Of a stretch of 64,000 nt of DNA, positions 1 to 9,500 are shown one piece after another. Source of the stretch: Hyalangium gracile. Lineage in GTDB: Bacteria; Myxococcota; Myxococcia; Myxococcales; Myxococcaceae. Location: contig NZ_JAHXBG010000011.1 of the NCBI RefSeq assembly GCF_020103725.1, positions 248,001 to 312,000 on the forward strand. Direction: 5' to 3'. Below the pieces are notes generated by a model. The model had not been told where the DNA came from, did not search any database, and saw only the letters and a program-made list of their open reading frames with translations. Both the position numbers and the translations under genes were made by a program. Numbering within the stretch: position 1 is the stretch's first letter; each line of letters begins with the position of its first letter.

Positions 1-846
1 CGACCACTTCATCCCCTCGAGGAACATCATCCGCTCGGCCACCTCCGCCACCATGTCCGGGGAGTACACCTCCTCCAGGTCCGTGACGATCGCGGTGCCG
101 TACACCTTCGCCTTCTCGATGGCCGTGTGGTGGAGCTGGAAGTAGCGCGCCGGCAGCTCCGGGTGCTCGATCTGCCCCAGCAGGTGCTTGTCACAGCGCG
201 GGAAGAGCCACAGGTAGCTGTCCACGTCCGTCTGGGTCGTCTCGCGGCCCAGATCCCGCGTGTCCGCCTTGATGCCGTAGAACAGCCCCGTGGCCACCTC
301 CACGGAGGGCTCCAGCCGCGCCGCGCGCAGGTACTCCACCAGCATCGTCGAGGTGGCGCCGAAGTCCCCGCCCACGTCCGCGAACGGCGCCTGCAGGCTC
401 TCCTCGCGCACCGGGTGGTGATCGATCACGATGTCCGCCCGCAGCCGCGCCGGCAGCGAGTGGTTGCCCACCGGCGGCTGCGTGTCCACCAGCCCGAAGA
501 GATCGTACGTGTCGAAGTCGATCTGCGACACGTGCGACACCGGCAGCCGCAGCACCCGCACGAAGGCGATGTTCTCCGCTCGCCCGATGATGCCACCGTA
601 GCCCACGCGGGCTTCCATTCCCGTACGGCGCTCCAGGATGTGCGCCAAGGTGACTGCGGCAGCCAGGGAGTCGGGATCCGGGTTGTCGTGGGTGAGGATG
701 AGCGCCTTCTTCCTCCCTCGGGCCACACGCAGCAGTCGCTCCAGCTTGTCCCGAGCAGGGAGCTGGGCAATCCGCGGTGACGGGGGCTCCGCACCCTCCC
801 CGGTGGAGGGGGAGCGGCGCGTGTTGGCGGACGGTGTGCCAGGCAT
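1..846 (-). CDS. DHH-family phosphoesterase, NrnA-like (3' end off window)
   Basis: The reading frame opens at the ATG at 846 on the minus strand and is still open at base 1, so about 282 N-terminal residues are visible and the C-terminus is missing. After a disordered 30-residue leader, the DHH signatures appear in order: HDNPDPDSLAAA near residue 53, an FDTYDLFGLVDTQ stretch (motif II Asp), then IVIDHHPV (the DHH triad). These Asp and His residues bind the two Mn ions in this family. Relatives degrade short RNAs or pAp (NrnA) or act on cyclic dinucleotides. The DHHA1 domain that would help decide the substrate lies outside the window. It sits 13 bp downstream of nfo, so it is probably co-transcribed as the last gene of the minus-strand run. 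The family call is firm; the substrate is inferred. Confidence 0.85.
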   Translation of the reverse strand, partial: MPGTPSANTRRSPSTGEGAEPPSPRIAQLPARDKLERLLRVARGRKKALILTHDNPDPDSLAAAVTLAHILERRTGMEARVGYGGIIGRAENIAFVRVLRLPVSHVSQIDFDTYDLFGLVDTQPPVGNHSLPARLRADIVIDHHPVREESLQAPFADVGGDFGATSTMLVEYLRAARLEPSVEVATGLFYGIKADTRDLGRETTQTDVDSYLWLFPRCDKHLLGQIEHPELPARYFQLHHTAIEKAKVYGTAIVTDLEEVYSPDMVAEVAERMMFLEGMKWS

Positions 847-859
847 GAGTTCTCTTCTT

Positions 860-1693
860 CTACCGTCCCCGGCGGAGGGATTCGAGGAGCCGGATGGCTT
901 CGGCATAACGCTCGGGGAACGGAGTCTCCAGTACTCCAATGGTGTTGACGAACCGCGGATCATTCACGAGGCAGCGGAAGGCCACTCGCCCGATTGCACC
1001 CTTGCCCACCTCTTCGTGCCGGTCCACCCGACAGCCGAGCGGCTTCTTGCAGTCGTTCAGGTGGAAGCAGCCTACCCGCTTCAGGCCCACCGTGGCGTCG
1101 CATTCAGCCATCACCGCCTCGTAGCCCTTCTCGGTGGACAGATCGTACCCGGCGGCGAACAGGTGGCAGGTGTCCAGACACACCCCGAGCCTGTCCTCGC
1201 GCGCCACCTGGGAGAGGATCTCCGCCAGGTGCCAGAAGCGCCACCCCAGGCAGTGGCCCTGGCCGGCGGTGCTCTCCAGGCACAGGCGCGCCCGGAAGCG
1301 CGGCGTGCGGCGGTGCACCTCGTCGATCGCCTCCGCGATCAGCCTCAGCCCGCGCCGCTCGTCCGGGTGGGCGCCCGGGTGGATGACGAGCAAGGAGATC
1401 CCCAGCCGCTCGCACCGCGTGAGCTCCTCCGTCACGCACGCCAGCGAGCGCTCGCGCAGCGCCGGATCCTCCGAGCCCAGGTTCACCAGGTAGCTGCCAT
1501 GCGCGATGGAGGGCAGGCCCGTGCGACGGGCCTCGGCGCGGAAGGCGCGGCGCTCGGTGTCGGTGAGCGAAGGCGCGCTCCAGCCGCGCGCGTTCTTCGT
1601 GAAGATCTGCAGGGAGCGGGCGCCGTGCTCCTCGGCGCGGGCGAAGGCCTGGCTCACGCCTCCAGCAATGGACTCGTGAGCCCCGATCAGCAC
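860..1693 (-). CDS. nfo: Deoxyribonuclease IV (endonuclease IV)
   Basis: A 277-residue protein of normal family length. Endonuclease IV cleaves 5' of abasic sites in base excision repair using three zinc ions in a TIM barrel. The expected pattern is readable: MLIGAHESIAGG at the N-terminus, IHPGAH, the CLEST glutamate motif, GVCLDTCH with its metal-binding Asp and His, and FHLNDCKKPLG followed by DRHEEVGKG. These correspond to the His/Glu/Asp ligands of the trinuclear site. It lies 7 bp downstream of the Fic gene and 13 bp upstream of the DHH gene, so all three are likely on one transcript. Nothing is missing or unusual. Confidence 0.96.
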   Translation of the reverse strand: MLIGAHESIAGGVSQAFARAEEHGARSLQIFTKNARGWSAPSLTDTERRAFRAEARRTGLPSIAHGSYLVNLGSEDPALRERSLACVTEELTRCERLGISLLVIHPGAHPDERRGLRLIAEAIDEVHRRTPRFRARLCLESTAGQGHCLGWRFWHLAEILSQVAREDRLGVCLDTCHLFAAGYDLSTEKGYEAVMAECDATVGLKRVGCFHLNDCKKPLGCRVDRHEEVGKGAIGRVAFRCLVNDPRFVNTIGVLETPFPERYAEAIRLLESLRRGR

Positions 1694-1700
1694 GGCGACG

Positions 1701-2534
1701 CTAGTTGATGGCCTTGTAGCGCCGGTTCAGGTCCTTGAAGTACTTCACGCCGTTGTCGAGCGAGTTCTCGATGGCGTCCATCAGCAGCGTGCGGAAGCCC
1801 GACACGGGGCCGCGGAAGGACTCGTAGTACTTCTGCCGATCGATCGAGTGGATGATCGCCGGCATGTAGCCGTTGCGCAGCAGGATGAGGTTGGTGCACA
1901 TCCGGCCCACCTTCCCGCTGTGCTCGGTGAAGGGGAAGATCTGCAGGAACATGTGCTGCACCGTCGCCGCCTGCTTGATCGGGTGGAACTCGCGGAACTC
2001 GGCGCTCGCGGTGTAGTCCACCAGCTTCTCCAGCGCGGGCTGGATCTTCGCCGGCTGGGCGATGTCGTGGAAGTACGTGCGGTGCAGCGGCATGTCCTTG
2101 CGGAAGCCGGCGCGCTCGCGCTCCTTGGCCAGCTCCTTCTCGGTGCGCTCGCGCCGCTCGTTGGCCGCGCGCGCCGCCATGGCCTCGGGCGTGTTCCCGA
2201 TGAACAGATCGTGCATCCGCTTGATCTGCGTCAGGGTGATCTGCGCGTTCTTCTTGCTGTTGGCGGCCTCTTCCCGGATGTAGTCGCAGACGGACTTGTG
2301 CTGACGCACCTCCAGCACCACCGGCATCATGGAGGCCTCGGCCGCCACCCGGCCGGGGTAGAGCGCCGCGGTCAGCTCCTGCTGCGTGTACACCACGCCC
2401 TCGAGCGCCGCGTCGTGGTAGATCCACGACATCTCGAAGCGATCGAGGAAGTCGCGCGCCTTCTCCTTGAAGATGTCGAGGTAGTCGCGCAGCGCCTCGT
2501 TCTTCTCGTCAATCTCTTGGTAGCGTTCCTTCAC
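1701..2534 (-). CDS. Fic/DOC-fold protein with degenerate catalytic motif
   Basis: This 277-residue protein has a Fic architecture. An N-terminal helical region contains ALEG at residues 43-46, resembling the inhibitory helix of Fic proteins. A flap-like RKDMPLHRTYFHD lies at 145-157 and a Fic-core helix pair at about 190-225. Canonical Fic enzymes carry HPFxDGNGRxxR. Here the aligned segment is FPFTEHSGKVGR (200-211): the catalytic His is Phe200, the acidic residue is kept as Glu204, and the anion-hole GNGR has become HSGK. Classical AMPylation therefore looks unlikely; the protein could be a binding scaffold or use altered chemistry. The reading frame is intact and its codon use matches its neighbours, which argues against a pseudogene. 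It sits between the AAA ATPase gene and nfo. Confidence 0.8.
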   Translation of the reverse strand: MKERYQEIDEKNEALRDYLDIFKEKARDFLDRFEMSWIYHDAALEGVVYTQQELTAALYPGRVAAEASMMPVVLEVRQHKSVCDYIREEAANSKKNAQITLTQIKRMHDLFIGNTPEAMAARAANERRERTEKELAKERERAGFRKDMPLHRTYFHDIAQPAKIQPALEKLVDYTASAEFREFHPIKQAATVQHMFLQIFPFTEHSGKVGRMCTNLILLRNGYMPAIIHSIDRQKYYESFRGPVSGFRTLLMDAIENSLDNGVKYFKDLNRRYKAIN

Positions 2535-2655
2535 GGACCTGCGGCTCCTTGTGCCCGCTTCCCGTTACACGAGGCTGGATCGGGCAGTCGGCCAGCGATT
2601 GAAACCCGACGCGGATTCTAGAAATTCCGCGCGGTTGGGACAACAAAACCCTGCT

Positions 2656-3990
2656 CTACAAATCGACGAGGAAGACCTCGCATGCCTGGTCGAGCAGGTC
2701 CTTGGAGAGCGCCGGCGGCATCTGCCGGTAGCGCGCCGCGTCCTTGATGAGGGCGACGAGATCCCGGGGGTGGCAGGCGCGCAGCTGCATGTTGCGTGGC
2801 TTGTAGTAGGCCTCGAAGAGGTAGGTCACCGCCTGGTCCACGTACGGAATTCCCGCTGCTTCGCACACCCGTTCGAAGATTTCCCGGAAGGTTCCCTCAT
2901 CCGGGTTCTTCACCTCGATCTTGTACTTGATCCGGCGCAGGAACGCCTCATCCACGAGTTCCTTCGGATCCAGGTTGGTGGAGAAGACCAGGAGCTGCTC
3001 GAAGGGGATCTCGAACTTCTTGCCCGTGTGGAGGGTGAGGAAGTCGATGCGCTTCTCCAGGGGGACGATCCACCGGTTGAGCAGGTCCGTGGGGTGGACC
3101 TTCTGGCGGCCGAAGTCGTCGATGAGGAGCATGCCGCCGTTGGCCTTGATCTGGAACGGGGCCTCGTAGAAGCGGGCGCTCTCCGAGTAGATGAGGTCCA
3201 GCGTCTCGAGCGTCAGCTCGCCACCGACGACGACGGCGGGCCTGCGGCAGAGCAGCCAGCGGTTGTCCATCTCGAAGGTCTGCCGGCGCCCCGCCGCGTC
3301 ACCGCCCCCGTCCAGGGGGATGGGGGTGTGGTTGAGGTTGTCGAAGACCTTGATGATCTGGTTGTCGATCTCGATGCAGTAGGGGATGTAGGCCTCGCCG
3401 CCGAACATGCGCGAGATGGCCTCGGCCAGGCTCGTCTTGCCGTTGCCCGGAGGCCCGTAGAGGAACAGCGAGCGGCCCGAGTTGACGGCGGGGCCCAGCT
3501 TGTCGAGCAGATCCTCGGTGACGGTGAGGTGCGACAGGCCCATGAGCAGATCATCCCGGCTGACGACGGGGTTCTCCTCGATCTGCTGGGTGATGAGGGC
3601 GTTGTACTGCTCGATGGGCACCGGGGCGGGGCCCACGTAGGTGGTGCGGGTGAGCGCGTCGCGGGCGTACTCGCGGCCCTTCTCGGTGAGGATGAACTCC
3701 ACCGAGGCGCGGCCGAAGCCCTTGCCGCCGCGCAGGTCCACCAGCTTCTCGGTGGCGACGAAGTCCACCACGCGCTCGATGACGCCGGGCCACGGCAGGC
3801 GCAGCTCGTCGGCGATCTCCATGCCCGTGCCCGTCCCCGAGTAATAGAGGAACTTCAGGGCGATGTCCGAGAGCAGACCCATCTTGAGCCCCGTCTCCTC
3901 CAGCGACTTCGGCTCCGGGGGAGCGATGTCGAGGATGGCCGGGTTCTCGAGGTTGAACGGGTTGTCGTCCTGGTAGCCGGGTTGAGGCAT
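2656..3990 (-). CDS. AAA ATPase with N-terminal winged-helix-like region
   Basis: A 444-residue ATPase. Residues about 35-115 look like a small helical or winged-helix domain (LKFLYYSGTGTGMEIADEL and following). The ATPase core follows with Walker A GPPGNGKTS near residue 185, a Walker B-like GGMLLIDDFGRQ, sensor-1 FSTNLDP and an arginine-finger region FLRRIKYKI. A C-terminal helical lid includes CHPRDLVALIKDAARY. Proteins of this form occur in many deltaproteobacteria without an assigned role. The gene lies 32 bp downstream of ilvE and 121 bp upstream of the Fic gene on the same strand. An ATP-driven remodelling role is inferred from the domain only; the client is unknown. Confidence 0.8.
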   Translation of the reverse strand: MPQPGYQDDNPFNLENPAILDIAPPEPKSLEETGLKMGLLSDIALKFLYYSGTGTGMEIADELRLPWPGVIERVVDFVATEKLVDLRGGKGFGRASVEFILTEKGREYARDALTRTTYVGPAPVPIEQYNALITQQIEENPVVSRDDLLMGLSHLTVTEDLLDKLGPAVNSGRSLFLYGPPGNGKTSLAEAISRMFGGEAYIPYCIEIDNQIIKVFDNLNHTPIPLDGGGDAAGRRQTFEMDNRWLLCRRPAVVVGGELTLETLDLIYSESARFYEAPFQIKANGGMLLIDDFGRQKVHPTDLLNRWIVPLEKRIDFLTLHTGKKFEIPFEQLLVFSTNLDPKELVDEAFLRRIKYKIEVKNPDEGTFREIFERVCEAAGIPYVDQAVTYLFEAYYKPRNMQLRACHPRDLVALIKDAARYRQMPPALSKDLLDQACEVFLVDL

Positions 3991-4022
3991 TGGGAGGGTT
4001 TTACCTCAATCCGAGCGACGGG

Positions 4023-4970
4023 TCAGACGTAGGTGAGCCACTCGGCGTAGCGGGGCTCCTGGCCGCGGACGGCGCGGAAGTACGTCTCCTGCACGAACTT
4101 CGTCACCGGGCCGGGCTTGCCCTCGCCGATCTGGCGGTTGTCCACCTCGCGCACCGGGGTGATCTCGGCGGCGGTGCCGGTGAAGAACACCTCGTTGCAG
4201 ATGTAGAGCGCGTCGCGGGTGAACGTCACCTCCTCGATGTAGCGCCCGCTGTCGCGCAGCAGCCTGAGCACCGAGTCGCGGGTGATGCCGTCCAGGATGG
4301 GGGAGGAGAGGGGCGGCGTCTTGATCACGCCCTTCTTGTTCACCATGAAGATGTTCTCGCCGGAGGCCTCGGCCACGAAGCCGCTGATGTCCAGGAGGAT
4401 GGCCTCGTCATAGCCGCCGAGCACCGCCTCGCGCTTGGCGAGGATGGAGTTGACGTACTGGCCGGAGATCTTCCCGCGCACCATGTTCACGTTCACGTGC
4501 ATGCGGGTGAAGGAGCTGACCTTGGCGCGGATGCCGTCGCGGATGCCCTTCTCGCCCAGGTAGGCGCCCCAGTCCCAGGCGGTGATGACGACGCGGGTGG
4601 GGTTCACCGCGCCCAGGCCCATGGCGCCATCCCCCATGAAGGCGATGGGGCGCAGGTAGGCGCCGTTGGCGAACAGGTCCTTCTGCTTGCGCAGCAGCTC
4701 CAGGCACGCCTCCTCGAGCTGCTCGGCCGTGAAGGGCATCTTCATCAGGCAGATGTGGGCCGAGTCCATCAGCCGCTGGATGTGCTCGCGCAGCCGGAAC
4801 ACCGCCAGGCGCCCGTCGTGGGTGCGGTAGGCGCGGATGCCCTCGAAGACGCCCAGGCCGTAGTGCAGGGCGTGGGTCATCACGTGCATCTGGCCTTCGT
4901 CCCACTTCACGAACTTGCCGTCGATCCAGATCTGGTCTGCGCGCACGACTGCGGACGAGGTGGAGCTCAT
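4023..4970 (-). CDS. ilvE: Branched-chain amino acid aminotransferase
   Basis: A 315-residue fold-type IV PLP aminotransferase that performs the last step of valine, leucine and isoleucine synthesis (2-oxo acid plus glutamate). Family landmarks are present: HALHYGLGVFEGIRAY near residue 33, the PLP-binding lysine at K167 in RGKISGQYVNS, the phosphate-cup residues around FVAEASGENIF, GITRDSVL, and the C-terminal EVFFTGTAAEITPV with GPVTK. The ATG at 4970 gives the usual N-terminus. It is on the minus strand between the MoxR gene and the AAA ATPase gene. No ilv leader or attenuator was seen in the 129 bases upstream. Confidence 0.96.
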   Translation of the reverse strand: MSSTSSAVVRADQIWIDGKFVKWDEGQMHVMTHALHYGLGVFEGIRAYRTHDGRLAVFRLREHIQRLMDSAHICLMKMPFTAEQLEEACLELLRKQKDLFANGAYLRPIAFMGDGAMGLGAVNPTRVVITAWDWGAYLGEKGIRDGIRAKVSSFTRMHVNVNMVRGKISGQYVNSILAKREAVLGGYDEAILLDISGFVAEASGENIFMVNKKGVIKTPPLSSPILDGITRDSVLRLLRDSGRYIEEVTFTRDALYICNEVFFTGTAAEITPVREVDNRQIGEGKPGPVTKFVQETYFRAVRGQEPRYAEWLTYV

Positions 4971-5099
4971 AGGGGGATCCTTAACGCGAAGGGGGACAGC
5001 AGGCCGGGCCTTCTTTCACATGCCGTTCAGTCCGTCAAAGCGTGAATGCTCGGAGCGCGACCGGGCCACGGACCGTTCGATTCCCTCGTTTTCCCGCGT

Positions 5100-6101
5100 T
5101 CAGGCCTGAGCGATCTGCGGCAGGTTCGCCTTGGCCTTCTCGATGTCCCCTTCGTACTTGAGGACGAGGTTCAGGGTGGCGGCCACCAGGTCCGCCGTGA
5201 GCGCGTCCGCGTTGAGCAGCGCCAGGCTCTGCGCCCAGTCCAGCGTCTCGCTGATGGAGGGGGCCTTCTTGAGGTCCAGCTTGCGGATGGCGGCCACGGC
5301 CTCGACCACCTGCTCGGCCAGCGTCTGGGCTACCTGGGGCAGCCGGGCGCGGACGATGCGCAGCTCGCGCTCCCGGTCCGGGAAGTCGATGTGCAGGTGC
5401 AGGCAGCGGCGCTTGAGCGCGTCCGACAGCTCGCGCGCGTTGTTGGAGGTGAGGATCACCCTGGGCACGTGCCGGGCCTTGAAGGTGCCCAGCTCGGGAA
5501 TGGTCACCGCGTTGTCCGAGAGCACCTCCAGCAGGAAGGCCTCGAACTCCGGGTCCGCCTTGTCGATCTCGTCCACCAGCAGCACCGCGGGCCGCTCGGA
5601 GAGCAGGGCCTTGAGGATGGGGCGGGGCAGCAGGAAGCGCTCGGAGAAGAAGACGGCGTCACCCGAGGCCATCCGGTCCGCGGCCTCCACCAGCGAGGAG
5701 GTGCCCGCCACCATCTCGCCGATCTTGTCCTTGAGCAGCTGGGTGTAGAGCAGCTGCTTGGCGTACTCCCACTCGTAGAGCGCCTTGGCCTCGTCCAGGC
5801 CCTCGTAGCACTGGAGCCGGATGAACTCGCGGCCCAGGGCCTGGGCCAGCGCCTTGGACAGCTCCGTCTTGCCCACGCCGGCCGGGCCCTCCACCAGGAT
5901 GGGTTTGTCCATCCGGTCCGCCAGGAAGCAGGCCGTGGCGATCTCCGGCGAGGACAGGTAGCCCACCTGCTCCAGGCGGGTCGCCGCGTCCTCCACGCTG
6001 GCGAAGGGACGTGTCTCTGAGGGCGAAGAAGGGGGGCTCACACCCTGCAACTTAATCGAGGCAATTCTCGGCACTGCGGCAAAAATGCCAGAGTTCCCCA
6101 C
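5100..6101 (-). CDS. MoxR-family AAA+ ATPase
   Basis: A MoxR-type AAA+ ATPase of about 333 residues. It shows Walker A GPAGVGKTEL near residue 74, Walker B VLLVDEIDKAD, sensor 1 ILTSNNARELS and an arginine finger in LKRRCLHLHIDFP, followed by the helical lid. Relatives act as chaperone-like ATPases that insert metal cofactors or activate partner proteins, usually beside a von Willebrand factor A protein. No such partner gene is adjacent here, so its client is unknown. The longest frame begins at the GTG at 6101; an internal GTG at 6041 would remove a poorly conserved 20-residue leader and is an equally plausible start. It is the first gene of the leftward run. Confidence 0.88.
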   Translation of the reverse strand: MGNSGIFAAVPRIASIKLQGVSPPSSPSETRPFASVEDAATRLEQVGYLSSPEIATACFLADRMDKPILVEGPAGVGKTELSKALAQALGREFIRLQCYEGLDEAKALYEWEYAKQLLYTQLLKDKIGEMVAGTSSLVEAADRMASGDAVFFSERFLLPRPILKALLSERPAVLLVDEIDKADPEFEAFLLEVLSDNAVTIPELGTFKARHVPRVILTSNNARELSDALKRRCLHLHIDFPDRERELRIVRARLPQVAQTLAEQVVEAVAAIRKLDLKKAPSISETLDWAQSLALLNADALTADLVAATLNLVLKYEGDIEKAKANLPQIAQA

Positions 6102-6232
6102 GTCCTGGAGCCTTGGTGGCTGGAGGGCTTACGTGCAACCTCCTGGAAATACAGAGGGAAATATTTTTCGCATCCAGGGCATGCCACGTGCATCAAAACG
6201 GCGCATTCCGGTTCTCGTAGAGGTGCGCGGTC

Positions 6233-6445
6233 ATGTGGGTGTGGCTCAGGATGGTGTTGGCGCTGGTGGTGCTGGTGATGCCGGGGGCGTTCCTCGTGCT
6301 GCTGGCCTACGTCGCCCTCCGGACGCTCCTGGCGCGGTGGCGGGTGGCGCAGCAGCGGGCCGAGGGGCGGGGGGTGTCCGTCCGGGACGTGCTCGCCTCG
6401 TTGCACTTCCGGGATCTGGTCCGCGAGGCGCGGGCGGCCTTCTGA
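6233..6445 (+). CDS. Small membrane protein of unknown function
   Basis: A 70-residue ORF with an ATG at 6233 preceded by AGAGGTG at a workable distance. Residues 2-30 form one strongly hydrophobic segment (LRMVLALVVLVMPGAFLVLLAYVAL), followed by a basic amphipathic stretch (ARWRVAQQRAEGRG) and a short soluble tail. The expected topology is a single membrane helix with a cytoplasmic tail. It is divergent from the MoxR gene and convergent with aglZ, with no overlapping real gene. I do not recognise a family. The ribosome binding site, composition and isolation support a real gene, but it could be chance. Confidence 0.5.
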   Translation: MWVWLRMVLALVVLVMPGAFLVLLAYVALRTLLARWRVAQQRAEGRGVSVRDVLASLHFRDLVREARAAF

Positions 6446-6468
6446 GCCTCCGCTGAGCCCTCGCTGAT

Positions 6469-6496
6469 GAGCGCGGCCCCAGCCGGGACCGCGCTC
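6469..6496. terminator. Hairpin between convergent genes
   Basis: GAGCGCGG at 6469-6476 pairs perfectly with CCGCGCTC at 6489-6496 around a 12-base loop, in the short gap between the small membrane protein gene and the end of aglZ. There is no T-tract on either side, so it may be a weak bidirectional terminator or simply protect the mRNA 3' ends. Confidence 0.4.
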
Positions 6497-6512
6497 TCAA
6501 CGACGACGACGA

Positions 6513-9500
6513 TCAGGACTTGTCCAGCTCATCCACGAGCGACGTCCAGTCGTCCTCTTCCTTCTTCATCGACGAGATGGGCACCATCACGGTGCGGTCC
6601 GCCGGATCCTCGAACTCCGCGGCGGGCACCGGCGCGGGAGCCGGAGCCGCCTGCTGGACGGGAGCGGGAGGCGCCTTCTTCGCGGCCGGAGCCGCGCCCA
6701 CGGCGGGACGGCCGGGGGAGGAGGCACGAGCCGCGGTGGGGCGCGCCGGTGCGGGGGCCGGAGCCGGAGCCGCCGGAGCCGCCGCCGTGTTGGTCTGCGT
6801 CTTCACGGCCAGCTCGTCGTCGTCCGCGACGGCTGCCGGTTTGGCGGCGGCGGGTGCCGGCTTTCCGGCGGCCGGGGCGGTGGCGGCACCCGGGGCCTTG
6901 CTCTTGTAGCGAGCCAGCTCCAGCTCGGCGACCTTGAGCGCCTTGCTCTTCTCCTGCACGGACTGCTGCAGGCGGGCGACCTCCTGGGCCTTGATGCTGT
7001 CGCGACGCTCCAGCTCCGCCTTCTGCTTGGCGCCGAGGTCCTCGATCTCCTTGAGCTGCTTGGCCTCGAGCTCCTTGCGCTCGCGCTGGGCGGCGGCGAG
7101 CTTGGTGGCGGCCTCGGTGGCCTTGGCCTCGGCGGCGGCCACCTTGGCGTTGAGGTCCTTCTCCGCGCGGCTCTTGGCGCTGGCGGCGTTCTCCAGCGCC
7201 AGCTCCAGCTCCTGGATCTTCCGGGCGCGGGTGGTGAGCTGGCCCTGGGACTCCTTGAGCTTCGCCTCGGCGTCGGCGGCGCGCTGCTGGTTCTCCTGGG
7301 TGAGCTGGGCGATGCGAGCCTCGGCGGCGGCCAGCTTCTTGGAGAGATCCTCCGCGGTGCGCTTGGCCTCGTTCCGCTCGGCGGTGGCGGCCTGGGCCTG
7401 CTGCTGCAGCCGGTTCTCGGCCTGCTGGAGCTGGTTGGCCAGCCCGTCGCGATCCGCGGAGAGCTTGGCCTGGGCGTTGCCGGCCTGGCGCAGCTGCTCG
7501 TCGCGAGCGGCGAGCTCCTTGCGAGCGCCTTCCAGGTCGCCGTTGAGGCCGTTCACCTGCTGCTGCAGCGTCTCCGCCTGACGGCGGGCGTCGGCGGTCT
7601 GCTGGGCCAGCTTCGCCTCGAGCGCCTTGAGCTGCTCCGTCTTGGCGTTGACGTCGCGGGTGAGGGCCTCGGCCTGGCGCTGCTTCTCCTGGGTGACGGT
7701 GGTGAGCTTGCGGAGCGTGTCGGACAGCTCCTTGCTCTTGTTGGCCAGGTCGTTCTGGAGCAGCTCCTCGCGGCGCTGGGACTCCTCGGTGAGGACGTTG
7801 AGGCGGTCCTCGAGGTGGTGCCGTGCGTCCTCGGTGTGCGCCAGCTGCGAGGTGAGCTGGGTGACTTCCGCCACGCGCTCGCCCAGCTCGTTCTTGGTGT
7901 GGGCGAGCTGCTCGGCCAGCTCCTGGCCGTGGTCGCGCGCGTCGGTGAGCTGGGCCTCCAGCTCCGCCTTCGTCTGGGCGGCCTCCTGGCGCGAGCCGGC
8001 GTGCGCCGCCTGCTCCTTGGAGAGCGCGTCGCGCGTCTGGGCCAGCTGGCCCTGCGTGGCCGTCAGGTCCTGGATGGTGGCGTCCAGCTCGCCGCGCAGG
8101 CCGTCACGCTCCTCGATGAGCGAGCTGATCTGCGCGCTGGTCTCCGCCGCCAGCTTCTGGTGGGCGGTGCGCTCGGCCTCGTAGTTGCCCTGCGTCTCGG
8201 ACAGCTCGGCGCGCAGCTGGCCGATCTGGCCGGTGAGGTCCGCCTCCAGGGCGGCCTTGGCCTGCTCGGTGTCCTGCAGGACGCCGGTGAGCCGCTCGAT
8301 CTCCTCGCGCGAGGCCTCCAGCTCGCCCTCGCGCATGGAGAGCGTCTGCTGGGTCTGCGAGAGCGTGGCCTGGGTCTGCTCGAGCGTGCCCTTCGTCTCG
8401 GTCAGCTCGGCGTCCAGCTCGTCCCGGACCGCGATGGTGGAGGCGAGCTGCTGCTTGGTCGTCTCCAGCGTGTTCTGGGTCTCGGTGAGCGTCTGGGTGG
8501 TGGCCTCCAGCTCGCCCCGGGTGTTGGCCAGCGCCTCTTCCGTGCGCGCCAGCGTGCCCTGCGTCTCGGTGAGCGTCTGGGTGGTGGCCTCCAGCTCGCC
8601 GGTCAGGCTGGAGATGCGGCCGTCGCGCTCCGCCACGTCGGCGCGCAGGCCCTCGATGCTCTCGTCGCGCTGGGCGATGGTCTGCTCCAGCGAGGTGATG
8701 TGGGCCTGGAGCGACTGGATGTGGCCGTTGAGGTTGGCCTCCAGCGTGTTCTTCGCGGTGTTGAGCGCCTGGAGCTGGCCGGTGAGCTCGGCCTGCTGAT
8801 CGTCCTTGGCCTTCTGCAGCGCCTGGAGCCGATCGGTGAGGTCCGTCTCCAGCGCATCCTTGGCCTGGTTGAGCGCCTCCAGCTCGCCGGTGAGCTCGTG
8901 CTCGCGGTCGGCCAGGTGGGCCTTGACGGCCTCGACCTCGCCCTCCAACTCGCCGATGCGCTCCAGGTGCTGCTGGATGGTGGAGTTGAGCTCCGCCTCG
9001 TGCTGCTCGTTGCGGGAGATGGTCTCCGCCAGCTCGCGCTCGAGGGTGGAGATCTTCCCGTCGCGCTCCTCGATGCGCAGGGTGAGATCCTGCTCCTGGG
9101 CGTCCTTGTCCAGCTTGAGCTGGTCGCGCTCGCCGATGGTGCGGGCGAGGTCCGCCTCGAGGTCGGCGATCTGCTGGTTGAGGCGGGACTCGAGCGCCGC
9201 GGCGGTGGCCTTGAGCCGCTCGATCTCCGCGTCGGACTGGGCGCCGTGCTCCTCGGCGGCGGTGGCGCGCTGCTCGAGGGCGCGGACGGTGGCGTCACGC
9301 TCCTGCTCGGTCTGCTGCAGCCGCTCCTGGAGGCCCTGGATGTCGCCTTCCAGCGCCGCGTAGCGCAGGTCGCGCTCGCTGATCGTCTGGGCGAGGGTGG
9401 CGTCCAGCTCCTCACCGCGGCGGCGCAGGCCGTGGATCTCCTGCTCGTGGGAGCGGATGGTGTCCTGGAGCTTCTGCTCGCGGACCTCGGACTCCAACGT

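Noticed and set aside
127-780. A 217-codon plus-strand open frame at the left edge
   Set aside because: Antisense to the DHH phosphoesterase; composition is Arg/Val/His-rich without a fold.
1701-2534. Fic gene as half of a toxin-antitoxin pair
   Set aside because: No small antitoxin gene adjoins it; it sits in a housekeeping run and its catalytic motif is lost.
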